Below, piece after piece: positions 1 to 7,714 of a stretch of DNA of 28,174 bases. The stretch comes from Microbacteriaceae bacterium. GTDB taxonomy: Bacteria > Actinomycetota > Actinomycetes > Actinomycetales > Microbacteriaceae. The position numbers and the translations under genes were made by a program. The notes under the pieces were generated by a model. It worked only from the letters and a program-made list of their open reading frames with translations, was not told the DNA's origin and did not search any database. Where the stretch lies: contig JAODAR010000002.1 in NCBI GenBank assembly GCA_025463545.1, positions 1 through 28,174 of the forward strand. Reading direction: 5' to 3'. Every line of letters starts with the position of its first letter. Position 1 is the stretch's first letter.

Positions 1-2
1 TG

Positions 3-1121
3 GCCAGCGCACGGGAACTGGAACGGGCCGTGCTCCCGGCGGCCGGGCGCCTGAGCCCGTCCCAGTTCGACCAGAAGGTGCGGAAGACCCGGGAACGGCT
101 CGACCCGGACGCGATCACCGCCCGCCACGAACGCGGTGTCACGGACCGGTCGTTGACGCTCACCCCCGCCCGCGACGGGATGTGTTACCTGAACGCGTAC
201 CTGGCCGCCGCGGACGGGATCGCGATCCACAACCGGATCACCGCCCACGCGATGGCGTTACAGGGCCCGGACGAGCACCGCACCCTCACCCAGAAACGCC
301 CCGACGTGTTCCGTGACCTGATCCTCGACCCCGCCCCAGGCAGCGGCACCCAGGCGCAGACCATCCCGGGAGGCGGCACGGCGGGCGGCACGGCGGCACC
401 CGGTGCGGGTCGGCCGGCGCCGGGCGCCGGTGGCGACCGGTTCCGGGGCAGCAAACCCGACCTGATCGTCACCGTCCCGATGCTCACCCTCCTCGGGATG
501 AGCGAGGAACCCGGCACCCTCGACGGGTACGGGCCGATCGACCCCGACACCGCCCGGGACCTCGCCTCCCGGTGCCCGACCGCGATCCGGATCCTCACCC
601 ACCCCGAAACCGGAGCCGTCCTCTCCGTCGGCCGGAACCGCTACACCGTCCCCGCGGACCTGAAACGGCTCCTCGAAATCCGCGACGGCACCTGCCGGTA
701 CCCGTTCTCCAACCGGCCGGCCCGGCAAACCGACCTCGACCACAGCCTCGACTGGCAATACCACGGCCAAACCGCCCACAACAACCTCGCCCACCTCAGC
801 CGCGGCGCCCACATCCTCAAACACCACGCCGGCTGGTCATACACCCACGCCGACGACGGCACCGGCACCCTCACCTGGACCACCCCCACCGGCCACAGCT
901 ACACCACCCAACCCGACACCCCCATCGGCACCACCATCACCGACACCCTCCGCACACACGCCACCACCCACAACGCGAGAACGGCCAGGAAAACGGCGAC
1001 CAAAACAGCCACACCAGCGGCGGCACAACCACCAGGTGCCACGGACAACGCGGACACCGACACGGACACCGACACGGACACCAACGCGGAGGACAACGCG
1101 GAGGAGAACCCGCCCTTCTGA
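3..1121 (+). CDS. DUF222/HNH-domain protein, 5' end outside window
   Basis: The reading frame is already open at the left edge (the first codons read ASARELERAV), so the gene starts upstream and at least 372 residues are visible. The order is an N-terminal DUF222-type helical region, a Gly/Ala/Pro-rich linker near 350-450, and a C-terminal HNH-like motif, as in the multi-copy DUF222-HNH proteins of Actinobacteria. The motif keeps the catalytic-type Asp-His (TDLDHSLDW, about 735-760) and the following Asn. The usual structural cysteines are changed: the family's second Cys is Ser at 708-710 and the Cys before the final His is Ser at 798-800. Only CRYP keeps its Cys. The tail is a low-complexity TD-repeat. 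The family is often annotated as an endonuclease, but its biological role is unsettled, and loss of the zinc ligands makes activity doubtful here. It converges on the sigma factor gene. Confidence 0.85.
   Translation, partial: ASARELERAVLPAAGRLSPSQFDQKVRKTRERLDPDAITARHERGVTDRSLTLTPARDGMCYLNAYLAAADGIAIHNRITAHAMALQGPDEHRTLTQKRPDVFRDLILDPAPGSGTQAQTIPGGGTAGGTAAPGAGRPAPGAGGDRFRGSKPDLIVTVPMLTLLGMSEEPGTLDGYGPIDPDTARDLASRCPTAIRILTHPETGAVLSVGRNRYTVPADLKRLLEIRDGTCRYPFSNRPARQTDLDHSLDWQYHGQTAHNNLAHLSRGAHILKHHAGWSYTHADDGTGTLTWTTPTGHSYTTQPDTPIGTTITDTLRTHATTHNARTARKTATKTATPAAAQPPGATDNADTDTDTDTDTNAEDNAEENPPF
1053..1106 (+). repeat. Tandem GACACC/GACACG repeat encoding a Thr-Asp tail
   Basis: Five hexamers alternating GACACC and GACACG (1053-1082) are followed by two copies of a 12-base unit beginning AACGCGGAGGA (1083-1106). 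They encode the TDTDTDTD and NAEDNAEEN tail of the DUF222 protein. The reading frame is kept whatever the hexamer number, so length variation would be tolerated. Confidence 0.8.
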
Positions 1122-1160
1122 AAAAGGATGCGGTACACCCAGTCCTATCGGTGGCGAGTC

Positions 1161-1180
1161 GGAGGGCCCAAAAGGCCTCC
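1161..1180. terminator. Weak hairpin between convergent genes
   Basis: A 7-bp stem with one bulged G and a CAAAA loop (GGAGGGCC against GGCCTCC) lies in the 117-base gap between the stop of the DUF222 gene and the stop of the sigma factor gene. There is no T tract. It is a possible terminator only. The rest of the gap shows nothing. Confidence 0.3.
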
Positions 1181-1238
1181 ACGGCCAAGCCCTCGATGCA
1201 CGGCCGACAACGGGCCTGTCCATCTGACCCGGGCGCAG

Positions 1239-2459
1239 CTACGAACCCAACGCCGTACTTCTCGCGAGGTATCCGCGGGTGGCCGGGTCGGTTGCGAGCG
1301 CGATTGCCTTCTCATAGGCGTCGGTGGCTTCACGTGGCCTGCCCGCTTCCGCCAGCAGGTGCGCCCTCGTGGCCCAAGCCGGCTGGAAGCGCTCCACGGC
1401 GAGGTCAGTGATCGCGTCAAGCGCATCCAGCCCGGCGGCGGCCCCGTCGATGTGCGCGATTGCAGCCGCACGGGAGACTCGCGCCCCGAGGGTCGGTGCG
1501 AGTCGCACGAGTGCCTCATAGAGCTTCCGCAAGCTCTCCCAGTCGGTCGAACCCGACACCGCCCGGGCGCTGTGCACCGATTGGATTGCAGCCTCGAGTT
1601 GGAACCGTCCAATGCGGCCGAACGAGTGCGCGCGCCGCAGCCATGCTTCCCCCTGGGCGATCAGTCCCATGTCCCATCGGTCCGGGTCTTGTTCATCGAG
1701 CGGCACAGACACGCCGTCGACTACCCGGGCGCCCGCGCGCGAAAGAGAGAGCGCAATGAGAGCAGCCAGCCCGAACGCCTCAGGCTCGTCCTCCAGCAAT
1801 GCGGCGAGTGTGGATGCCAGGTAGAGCGCCTCCCCCGATAGCGAGTCACGAACGGTCTCACCGGAGACGAGCACCCAGTCGATCGCGTAGGCGCCGTAAA
1901 TCGCCTCGAGGACCGCGGGCAGCCGCGCCGGCATGTCCTGGCGCGTCGGCACCGTGAACGGAATCCGCGCATCCCGAATGCGGCGTTTAGCCCGCACCAG
2001 ACGCTGCGCCATCGCCGGCGCGGGCACCGCAAACGCGGTCGCGATCTGCGCCGACTCGAAACCCAGCACTGCCTGCAGCATCAACGGGGTGCGGATGCCC
2101 GCCTCGATGGCGGGGTGCGCGCAGACGAACAGGAGCTCGAGCCGCTTGTCCGGGATTGCGTCGACGTCCATTTCGTCAAACACAGCAGGATCCAGCTCTA
2201 GCCAGGGCACTGAAGTGCGCCGAGCGGATGACGAGTACAGGTCACGAAGCCGGTTGCGTGCAACTGTCAACAGCCAGCCCTCCGGGTTGTCGGGGACACC
2301 CCGCACCGGCCAGGTCGTCAGCGCTTGGACGAACGCGTCCGACAGCGCGTCCTCCGCCGTCGGAATGTCGCCAGTCGGAGCGGCAAGGACCGCCAACAAG
2401 TGGCCGTAGGCGGCACGGGCAACCTGCTCTGCCCGGGCCGCCGTATCGTCGGGCCTCAC
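1239..2459 (-). CDS. ECF sigma factor with C-terminal TPR-like extension (ECF42-like)
   Basis: A 406-residue sigma-70 family protein, about twice the length of a minimal ECF sigma factor. Region 2 covers about residues 15-85, with AEDALSDAFVQALTTWP and a conserved NPEGWLLTVARNRLRD. Region 4 follows, with RTPLMLQAVLGFESAQIATAF as its helix-turn-helix. The last 220 residues are helical with TPR-like segments (DAITDLAVERFQPAWATRAH, AGRPREATDAYEKAIAL) and replace an anti-sigma partner. This design, next to a DGPF gene, is that of the ECF42 group. The GTG start at 2459 overlaps the DGPF stop (ATGTGA) and gives the usual short N-terminus; an upstream in-frame start at 2540 lies inside the DGPF gene and is unlikely. 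Its targets probably include its own operon. Confidence 0.88.
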   Translation of the reverse strand: MRPDDTAARAEQVARAAYGHLLAVLAAPTGDIPTAEDALSDAFVQALTTWPVRGVPDNPEGWLLTVARNRLRDLYSSSARRTSVPWLELDPAVFDEMDVDAIPDKRLELLFVCAHPAIEAGIRTPLMLQAVLGFESAQIATAFAVPAPAMAQRLVRAKRRIRDARIPFTVPTRQDMPARLPAVLEAIYGAYAIDWVLVSGETVRDSLSGEALYLASTLAALLEDEPEAFGLAALIALSLSRAGARVVDGVSVPLDEQDPDRWDMGLIAQGEAWLRRAHSFGRIGRFQLEAAIQSVHSARAVSGSTDWESLRKLYEALVRLAPTLGARVSRAAAIAHIDGAAAGLDALDAITDLAVERFQPAWATRAHLLAEAGRPREATDAYEKAIALATDPATRGYLARSTALGS

Positions 2460-2833
2460 ATCGCGCCTTGCCACTGCCCGTCTTGAAAGTAGACCGCAGA
2501 CGGGCGGATTTCGACGACTCCATACCGAGCGGCTGGGCACTTTTCAGCCCAGGCCAGTGCGGCGTCCAGGTCAGGGACGTCGATGACGAAGGTGCCGCCG
2601 AGTTGCTCCTTCGTATCGGCGAACGGGCCGTCCTGCACCTGTGGAGATCCTTCACGCAGGCTGAGCGTCGTAGCCGTGGCCACGGGTTGTAAGACCTCGG
2701 CCGAAACGAGCACGCCCGACGCGTCGAGCGACTTCGCGTAAGCGTCGAACGCGGCCTTTCCCTCGGCCAGTACGTCTTCGCCGAGTTCGGCCTCGCTCAT
2801 CTCCGGGTAGTGCATGAGCAATGAATATCGCAT
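2456..2833 (-). CDS. DGPF/YCII-domain protein
   Basis: A 125-residue YCII-related protein carrying the signature DGPF (VQDGPFADTKEQLGG) in its middle. It begins MRYSLLMHYPE, typical of the DGPF group linked to ECF42 sigma factors. YCII relatives fold as ferredoxin-like barrels and may be enzymes, but the substrate of the DGPF group is unknown. The ATG at 2833 has a good Shine-Dalgarno (GGAAGGAAC, about 5 bases upstream); a longer open frame to 3109 has no homology. The stop codon overlaps the sigma factor GTG by three bases, so the two are translationally coupled, with DGPF first. A candidate ECF promoter sits about 60 bases upstream. Confidence 0.88.
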   Translation of the reverse strand: MRYSLLMHYPEMSEAELGEDVLAEGKAAFDAYAKSLDASGVLVSAEVLQPVATATTLSLREGSPQVQDGPFADTKEQLGGTFVIDVPDLDAALAWAEKCPAARYGVVEIRPSAVYFQDGQWQGAM

Positions 2834-2890
2834 GGGAGTTCCTTCCCTTCCGGTACCGTAGCGGCCACGCTGAGTGACCGATACTCCTAT

Positions 2891-2917
2891 GACGATTGAG
2901 CTCGGGTTCGATCGACA
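2891..2917 (-). promoter_or_regulatory. Candidate ECF promoter of the DGPF-sigma operon
   Basis: On the minus strand TGTCGA (complement of 2912-2917) is followed after 17 bases by CGTC (complement of 2891-2894). A TGTCGA -35 element and a CG-rich -10 element are what I recall as the ECF42 target motif, and CGTC is a common ECF -10. Transcription would start about 50 bases before the DGPF ATG, suggesting autoregulation. This is read by eye; a search for the same pair elsewhere in the genome would test it. Confidence 0.5.
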
Positions 2918-3029
2918 CCGCGTCACGCTGGCCAGGCGAATTGCATTGACTCCGCGGCGCGACGGGGGCACGCTTGGACGGCGATCTGTCGGCGAGCCGC
3001 GTCGGCAGGTCCCTGCCAAGGAGCAACTC

Positions 3030-3482
3030 ATGCCTGTCGTTGAAGAAGCCGTCGTGATCGCGCGTCCGCCGGAAGAGGTCTTCGAGTTCATCATCAAACC
3101 CGAGAACATCGCGGTGTGGGATTCGTCCGTCCTGAAGGCAGAACAGGAAGGTTCCGGGCCTTACGGGATGGGCACGCACACCAGAGGTACCAGCAAGATC
3201 ATGGGCCGCCACTTCGACTGGACCTCAGAGGTCGTCGAGTTCGACCCTCCCCGGCGCTGTGTCAACCGTTCTGTCGGCGGAAGCCTGGAGTTCACAATCA
3301 CCGAGGAATGCGAGCCCATCGAGGGCGGCACACGATTCACCTACCGCATCGACGCCGGGGCGGGCTTGGGCGGCGTCTTCGGACGGCTCGCCGACCCGTT
3401 CGTGGAACGTGCACAGGCCCGAACGGTGCGGGCCAACCTGGAGACGCTCGCCGAACTTCTGGCCGAGCATCCGGACGCGTAG
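3030..3482 (+). CDS. SRPBCC (START/polyketide cyclase-like) family protein
   Basis: A 150-residue protein of the SRPBCC ligand-binding fold. It opens with the usual pattern VVIARPPEEVFEFIIKPEN and continues with a central beta-strand region (EFTITEECEPIEGGTRFTYR) and a C-terminal helix (ERAQARTVRANLETLAELL). Such proteins bind small hydrophobic molecules; the ligand cannot be told from sequence. The ATG at 3030 has AAGGAG six bases upstream; the open frame to 2874 has no family resemblance. It is divergent from the DGPF-sigma operon and convergent with pcaF, so it is probably a single-gene unit, possibly driven from the same 196-base spacer. Confidence 0.8.
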   Translation: MPVVEEAVVIARPPEEVFEFIIKPENIAVWDSSVLKAEQEGSGPYGMGTHTRGTSKIMGRHFDWTSEVVEFDPPRRCVNRSVGGSLEFTITEECEPIEGGTRFTYRIDAGAGLGGVFGRLADPFVERAQARTVRANLETLAELLAEHPDA

Positions 3483-3570
3483 ATCCCCCGCTCGTGTCGG
3501 TGCGCGCCGACTGCGCGCCAGCCGGCCCGGCCGGATCACCGCCGCGGCCCGGCCGCATCAGGCCAGGGTC

Positions 3571-4791
3571 CTACAGGCGCTCCCACACTGCGGCGAGCCC
3601 CTGCCCACCGCCGATGCACATGGTTTCGAGCAGATAGCGTCCCTGGTCCCGCTGCAGCTGTCGAGCGCCGGTGGCGAGTATCCGCGCACCAGTGGCGCCC
3701 ACCGGGTGCCCGAGCGAGATGCCGGAACCGTTCACGTTGGTACGCTCCCAGTCGGCCTCGGTGAAGCCCCACTCGCGGCTGACAGCGAGTACCTGTGCGG
3801 CGAACGCCTCGTTGAGCTCGATCAGATCCATATCGGCCAGCGTGAGCCCGGCGCGTTCCAGCGCCTTCGCCGTGGCGGGGACCGGTCCGATACCCATCCT
3901 CGTCGGGTCGACGCCGGCTCGCGCCCATGACACCAGGCGCACCAGCGGGGTGAGACCGAGCTCCGCCGCCCGCTCCGGCGTGGTGACGATGCACGCCGCG
4001 GCGGCGTCGTTCTGCCCGCTCGCGTTGCCGGCCGTGACGGTCGCCTCGGCATCCGCTTCCACCATGATCGGGCGCAGGCCGGCGAGCACCTCGAGGGTGG
4101 TTTCCCGCGGCGTCTCGTCGGTGTCGATCACCACGACGGCGCCTTTCCGCCCGGGCACCGAGACCGGCACGATCTCGTCGTTGAAGCGTCCCTCGGCGAC
4201 GGCACGCGCGGCGCGCTGCTGGGAGCGAACGGCGAGGGCATCCTGTTCGGAGCGTTCAATCGAATAGTCGCGTCGCAGGTTCTCCGCGGTCTCGATCATG
4301 CCGCCGGGAACCGGGTAGTGCACGCCGCCGGCGGTCTCACGGGCGCGACCGAGTGCGTCGCGCAGCAGCACGCCAGCGGTGCCGGAGAGCCCCCAGCGGG
4401 AGTCGACGGTGTAAATCGGCGCCTGGCTCATCGAGTCGACTCCGCCGGCGATCGCCAGGTCGCTGACCCCTGTTTGAACCTGCATGGCCGCGTCGAGGAT
4501 CGCCTGCAGGCCGGAACCGCAGCGGCGGTCGAGCTGAACACCGCCGACCGTGACCGGCAACCCGGCGTTGAGCGCGGCGACCCGGGCGATCGGCGGGGCT
4601 TCGGCCGACGGGTAGCCCTGGCCGAAAATGACGTCGTCGACGACCGCGCCGTCGAGACCGGTGCGGGAGATCAGGGCCGCGATCACCGCGGATGCCAGGT
4701 CGACCGGCGCGACAGCCTTGAACACGCCGCCGAACCGCCCGACCGGGGTGCGCAGCGGTTCGCAGATCACGACATCGCGGAGCTCCTTCAT
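3571..4791 (-). CDS. pcaF: 3-oxoadipyl-CoA / acetyl-CoA thiolase
   Basis: A 406-residue thiolase with every active-site element: the nucleophile Cys91 in RRCGSGLQA, the NEAFAAQ motif, the base His362 in [12 protein letters not shown] and the second Cys392 in [10 protein letters not shown]. The length is normal for the family. Sequence alone does not separate acetoacetyl-CoA from 3-oxoadipyl-CoA thiolases. Position last in a pcaC-pcaI-pcaJ operon makes cleavage of 3-oxoadipyl-CoA to succinyl-CoA and acetyl-CoA the likely role. The ATG overlaps the pcaJ stop by four bases (ATGA), so the two are coupled. Confidence 0.87.
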   Translation of the reverse strand: MKELRDVVICEPLRTPVGRFGGVFKAVAPVDLASAVIAALISRTGLDGAVVDDVIFGQGYPSAEAPPIARVAALNAGLPVTVGGVQLDRRCGSGLQAILDAAMQVQTGVSDLAIAGGVDSMSQAPIYTVDSRWGLSGTAGVLLRDALGRARETAGGVHYPVPGGMIETAENLRRDYSIERSEQDALAVRSQQRAARAVAEGRFNDEIVPVSVPGRKGAVVVIDTDETPRETTLEVLAGLRPIMVEADAEATVTAGNASGQNDAAAACIVTTPERAAELGLTPLVRLVSWARAGVDPTRMGIGPVPATAKALERAGLTLADMDLIELNEAFAAQVLAVSREWGFTEADWERTNVNGSGISLGHPVGATGARILATGARQLQRDQGRYLLETMCIGGGQGLAAVWERL

Positions 4792-5474
4792 GCTGCATCT
4801 CCCGCCCGCTCGGAGAGGATGGTGGTGATGACCCTTGGCGAGTCCTCAACAATCAACGGCACACCGGTGGCGGCCTGCACGTCGTCAACCGTCAGGCCGG
4901 GAGCGATCTCCCGCAGTACGAGTCCGGCATCCGTCACGTCGATCACGGCGAGGTCGGTGATGATCCGGGTGACGACGCGCTTGCCGGTCAGTGGCAGTGT
5001 GCACTCCGACACGATTTTGAAGCCGCCGTCCTTGGCGACATGCTCCATCACGACGATCACGTTGTCGGCGCCGTGAACCAGGTCCATCGCCCCGCCCATG
5101 CCCTTGATCATCTTGCCGGGGACGGCCCAGTTGGCGATGTCACCGACCGCCGAGACCTGCATGGCACCGAGTACCGCGACGTCGATCATGCCGCCGCGGA
5201 TCATGCCGAAGCTCTGCGCGGAGTCGAAGTAGGCCGCTCCGGGGTTGACCGTGATGGTCTCCTTGCCGGCATTGATCAGCTTCGGGTCGGCCTCGCCCTC
5301 CCACGGGTACGGGCCGACGCCCAGCACGCCGTTCTCCGAGTGCAGAATGACGTGCACACCCTCCGGCAGGAAGTTCGGGATGAGCGTCGGCAGGCCGATC
5401 CCCAGGTTGACGTAGCTGTCCGGGGTGAGTTCCTGTGCGGCGCGGGCCGCCATTTCGTTACGGGAAAGAGCCAT
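4788..5474 (-). CDS. pcaJ: 3-oxoadipate CoA-transferase subunit B
   Basis: A 228-residue beta subunit of a class I CoA-transferase. The catalytic glutamate is Glu47 in the hallmark HSENGVLG. The G-rich segments [12 protein letters not shown] and [15 protein letters not shown] are the typical CoA-transferase signatures. It would form a heteromer with the upstream alpha subunit and move CoA from succinyl-CoA to 3-oxoadipate. Only one base separates its start from the stop of the alpha subunit, and its own stop overlaps the thiolase start. Succinyl-CoA:acetoacetate transferase (ScoB) is the alternative; the pca neighbours favour PcaJ. Confidence 0.87.
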   Translation of the reverse strand: MALSRNEMAARAAQELTPDSYVNLGIGLPTLIPNFLPEGVHVILHSENGVLGVGPYPWEGEADPKLINAGKETITVNPGAAYFDSAQSFGMIRGGMIDVAVLGAMQVSAVGDIANWAVPGKMIKGMGGAMDLVHGADNVIVVMEHVAKDGGFKIVSECTLPLTGKRVVTRIITDLAVIDVTDAGLVLREIAPGLTVDDVQAATGVPLIVEDSPRVITTILSERAGDAA

Positions 5475-5475
5475 C

Positions 5476-6312
5476 TCAGTTACCTTCCTTCGCGGTAGCG
5501 GACGCGGCAGCCGCAGCCGCAGCGGCAGCGGATGCCCCGCCAGGCTTCGGTCGGGTGGTCACCTTCTCGATCGGAAGATCGGATGCCTGCTCCGGCGTCA
5601 GCTGGATGATCCGGTCCACGTAGATTCCCGGCAGGTGAACCTGGTCGGGGTCGATCTCGCCGGGCTCGACCAGCTCGTCGACCTCGGCAATCGTGATCTT
5701 CCCAGCCATTCCGGCGACCGGGTTGAAGTTCCGGGCGGACTTCTCGAACACCAGGTTGCCGTGGCGGTCGCCGCGCGCCGCACGTACCAGGGCGAAGTCG
5801 GTGACGATCGCCTCCTCGAGCACGTATTCGGTTTCCTGGCCGAAGGTGGTGAGGGTGCGGGTTTCCTTGGGCGGCGATTGCACGGTCACTTCCCCGTCGG
5901 GTCCGTAGCGCCAGGGCAGACCACCCTCCGCGACCATCGTGCCCACGCCACTGGCGGTGAAGAACGCCGGAATCCCGGTGCCACCGGCACGCAGCCGTTC
6001 GGCCAGGGTCCCCTGGGGCGTCAATTCCACCTCGAGTTCGCCACCGAGGTAGCGGCGGGCGAAGTCCTTGTTCTCGCCGATGTAGGAGGCGATGACCCGG
6101 CTGATCCGGCCCTCCCCCAGCAGCTCGCCCAGGCCCCATCCGTCTACTCCGCAGTTGTTCGACGCGACGCGGAGATCCGTGGTGCCCTGAGCCAGAAGGG
6201 CGCGGATCAGCACGATCGGCACACCCACCAGCCCGAAGCCACCCACGGCGAGCGAGGCGCCATCCGGAATGTCGGCGACGGCGGCCGCCGCAGAGGAGAA
6301 TTTCTTGTCCAT
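5476..6312 (-). CDS. pcaI: 3-oxoadipate CoA-transferase subunit A
   Basis: A 278-residue alpha subunit of a class I CoA-transferase. The N-terminal [17 protein letters not shown] is the family's glycine-rich signature, with [16 protein letters not shown] and [20 protein letters not shown] further on. The protein starts at ATG 6312 ([12 protein letters not shown]) with AAGGA about 10 bases upstream; a longer open frame reaches 6390 but crosses the pcaC stop region. The C-terminus ends in a short run of alanines ([18 protein letters not shown]), beyond the conserved fold and probably a flexible tail. It follows the pcaC stop by 34 bases. Confidence 0.87.
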   Translation of the reverse strand: MDKKFSSAAAAVADIPDGASLAVGGFGLVGVPIVLIRALLAQGTTDLRVASNNCGVDGWGLGELLGEGRISRVIASYIGENKDFARRYLGGELEVELTPQGTLAERLRAGGTGIPAFFTASGVGTMVAEGGLPWRYGPDGEVTVQSPPKETRTLTTFGQETEYVLEEAIVTDFALVRAARGDRHGNLVFEKSARNFNPVAGMAGKITIAEVDELVEPGEIDPDQVHLPGIYVDRIIQLTPEQASDLPIEKVTTRPKPGGASAAAAAAAAASATAKEGN

Positions 6313-6346
6313 GGAGGCTGTCCTTCGTTGGATCAGGGGGTTGAAA

Positions 6347-6721
6347 TCAGGAGTCCGCCACGCCATCCGCTGCAGAGTCCAGCACCCCAAAGGTATCGCG
6401 TGCGACGCCGAGTGCCGAGTTGGCCGCCGGCACCCCGGCGTAGATTGCGGTGTGCATGACGGCCTCGCTGATCTCGGCGCGGGTCAGACCGTTGGTCAGC
6501 GCGGCGCGGACATGCATCGCGAGTTCGTGCTCGTGCCCACCGGTCACCAGCGACGCGATGGTGAGGAAGCTGCGGGTGCGCCGGTCGAGTCCCGGCCTGG
6601 TCCAGATCTCGCCCCACGCGTAGCGCGTGTGGAAATCCTGGAAGTCGGCTGTCTCCGGTGTGATCCCCGCGGTCGCCCTGTCAACGTGGGCGTCACCGAG
6701 AACGGCGCGACGTACTTCCAT
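6347..6721 (-). CDS. pcaC: 4-carboxymuconolactone decarboxylase, PcaC half of a broken pcaDC fusion
   Basis: An intact PcaC domain: MEVRRAVLGDAHVDRATAG, FHTRYAWGEIWTRPGLDRRT, SFLTIASLVTGGHEHELAMH and AVMHTAIYAGVPAANSAL are all conserved, and the length (124 residues from ATG 6721) is nearly that of a stand-alone PcaC. It decarboxylates 4-carboxymuconolactone to 3-oxoadipate enol-lactone. Just upstream, in another frame, lies the tail of PcaD, so the ancestor was a PcaD-PcaC fusion (PcaL), as is usual in actinomycetes. The frame changes near 6743. The ATG at 6721 has no clear ribosome binding site and loses the conserved HETYTAG residues, so translation is uncertain. It may be a functional remnant or part of the pseudogene. 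Confidence 0.65.
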   Translation of the reverse strand: MEVRRAVLGDAHVDRATAGITPETADFQDFHTRYAWGEIWTRPGLDRRTRSFLTIASLVTGGHEHELAMHVRAALTNGLTRAEISEAVMHTAIYAGVPAANSALGVARDTFGVLDSAADGVADS

Positions 6722-6742
6722 ACCCGCGGTGTAGGTCTCGTG

Positions 6743-7001
6743 CGCGCTCCCGCCACGGAACCCGGCGTTGCCGCCCGGCCGCCGGTGTGCGCGAGCAGCA
6801 GTGCGGCGACCATGTCCGGCTGTTCGTACGCGGGCAGGTGCGCCGAGTTCGATATCGTCACTTGGCGGGCGCCCGGTATCGCGTCCGCCAGTACCTTGAG
6901 CAGTGCGGTGGGGCGTCGGCTGGTCATATTCACCGGAGACGCACACAGGGTGGGCAGCCGGATGCCGCCAACGGCATCCGTGACGTCGAAGTCGGCCAGC
7001 G
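6743..7001 (-). pseudogene. pcaD: pcaD remnant (3-oxoadipate enol-lactonase, C-terminal third)
   Basis: About 86 codons of an alpha/beta-hydrolase C-terminus: GIRLPTLCASPVNMTS, ALLKVLADAIPGARQV and the SNSAHLPAYEQPDMVAALLL segment carrying the catalytic His. The N-terminal two thirds, including the nucleophilic Ser, are missing. The left side of the gene is replaced by the first 101 codons of pobA. At 6743 the frame moves relative to the following PcaC domain by one lost base in the GCGCGC stretch. No start codon or ribosome binding site is available, so this is a dead fragment. Confidence 0.75.
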
Positions 7002-7304
7002 CACGGTGACGGTGCGGCCGATGAGCTCGTTGAAATTCACGTTGTGGCGCTGCCCGGCGGCTTGCAGGTAGATGCCGTTGTGCACCATGCCCTCGGAGGC
7101 GATTCGGTCGCCGAGCCCCAGCCGGGTGAGGGTCTCGACGGAACCCTGTTCGAGGATGCCGGCGCGGATGCGGGCGAGCACGTAGTCCTGGGAGCGGTTC
7201 TCGACCACCATGGCGTCGATTCCGGCGTCTCGGAGCGCCCAGCTGAGGAGGAGACCGGCGGGGCCTGCGCCGATGATAGCGACGCGGGTGGTCTGCTCTG
7301 ACAC
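7002..7304 (-). pseudogene. pobA: pobA remnant (4-hydroxybenzoate 3-monooxygenase, N-terminal quarter)
   Basis: The first 101 codons of a PobA-like FAD monooxygenase. The FAD-binding GXGXXG is present (RVAIIGAGPAGLLLSWAL), followed by VLARIRAGILEQGSVETL, LVHNG-type MVHNGIYLQAAGQRHNVNF and NELIGRTVTV. The true start is the GTG at 7304, with GAGGAAC seven bases upstream. After TVTV, where family members continue with a GQTEVTRDL-like stretch, the sequence passes straight into pcaD and then runs about 24 residues out of frame to a stop at 6930. The DG motif, the second FAD motif and the substrate pocket, some 290 residues, are gone. No activity is possible. Confidence 0.85.
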
Positions 7305-7366
7305 GGACGTTCCTCGCGAACCTTCTCCTAGCGGCATTGACAGGGCGATGGAACTGGAGCCGGCTG

Positions 7367-7686
7367 TCATTTCTTCGGACATGTGCGCGAGCCCTCGGCG
7401 CGAATGGCGGCCAGACGCTTCCGTAGCTCGTCCGGTGAGGTGACCGTCTGCGGAAGGAACCGTTGCAGGTCGCTCGAGAGGCAGGCCTGGATGGCGTCGG
7501 CCGGAGTGTGGGCCAGCAGCACCAGGCCGACACCTGTCGAGTGCAGTGGCAGGCGGCCGCCGACCCGCGAGTGGAGAGCGGCAGCCCAGCCCGCTCGGCG
7601 ATCGCGCTCAACGTGAGGGATGCCGCGTTCGTGGGCGTGGTGAACGCGTCGAGGATGGCGAACGGCCGCGCATGTTGGCGCGTCAC
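7367..7686 (-). pseudogene. IclR-family regulator remnant (PcaR/PobR type)
   Basis: Two pieces of an IclR regulator lie back to back in different frames. From about 7686 to 7572 is the start of the winged HTH (RPFAILDAFTTPTNAAS, LTLSAIAERAGLPLST). From about 7571 to 7380 is a middle part of the effector domain (GGRLPLHSTGVGLVLLAH, LQRFLPQTVTSPDELRKRL, AAIRAEG). Roughly 100 residues expected between them, including the recognition helix, are deleted, and the last 60-70 residues are replaced by a short SRTCPKK and a stop. The gene faces the same way as pobA-pca and is the expected local activator of such a cluster, but it can no longer bind DNA or ligand. Confidence 0.75.
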
Positions 7687-7714
7687 GGGCGGGATCGGGG
7701 GCGACAATAGAGAG

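Noticed and set aside
1053..1106. CRISPR-like or regulatory repeat
   Set aside because: The repeats are contiguous hexamers inside a coding frame, without spacers.
2874..3029. Longer start for the SRPBCC protein
   Set aside because: The 52 extra residues have no SRPBCC similarity, while ATG 3030 has a strong ribosome binding site and gives the standard N-terminus.
3500..3565. GC-rich inverted repeats after pcaF as a terminator
   Set aside because: The CCGGCC-type palindromes have almost no loop and no T tract, and such short words are common in this GC-rich sequence.
5500..5545. Poly-alanine codons at the end of pcaI as a simple-sequence phase-variation tract
   Set aside because: The codons are mixed GCN and not a pure repeat, so slippage is unlikely.
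5425..6459. 344-codon plus-strand open frame antisense to pcaI
   Set aside because: It has no family motifs and is a shadow of the GC-rich pcaI codons, which have clear CoA-transferase signatures and a ribosome binding site.
6735..6750. Programmed frameshifting between PcaD and PcaC
   Set aside because: No slippery heptamer or following stem is visible, and PcaD is already truncated, so a functional frameshift is improbable.
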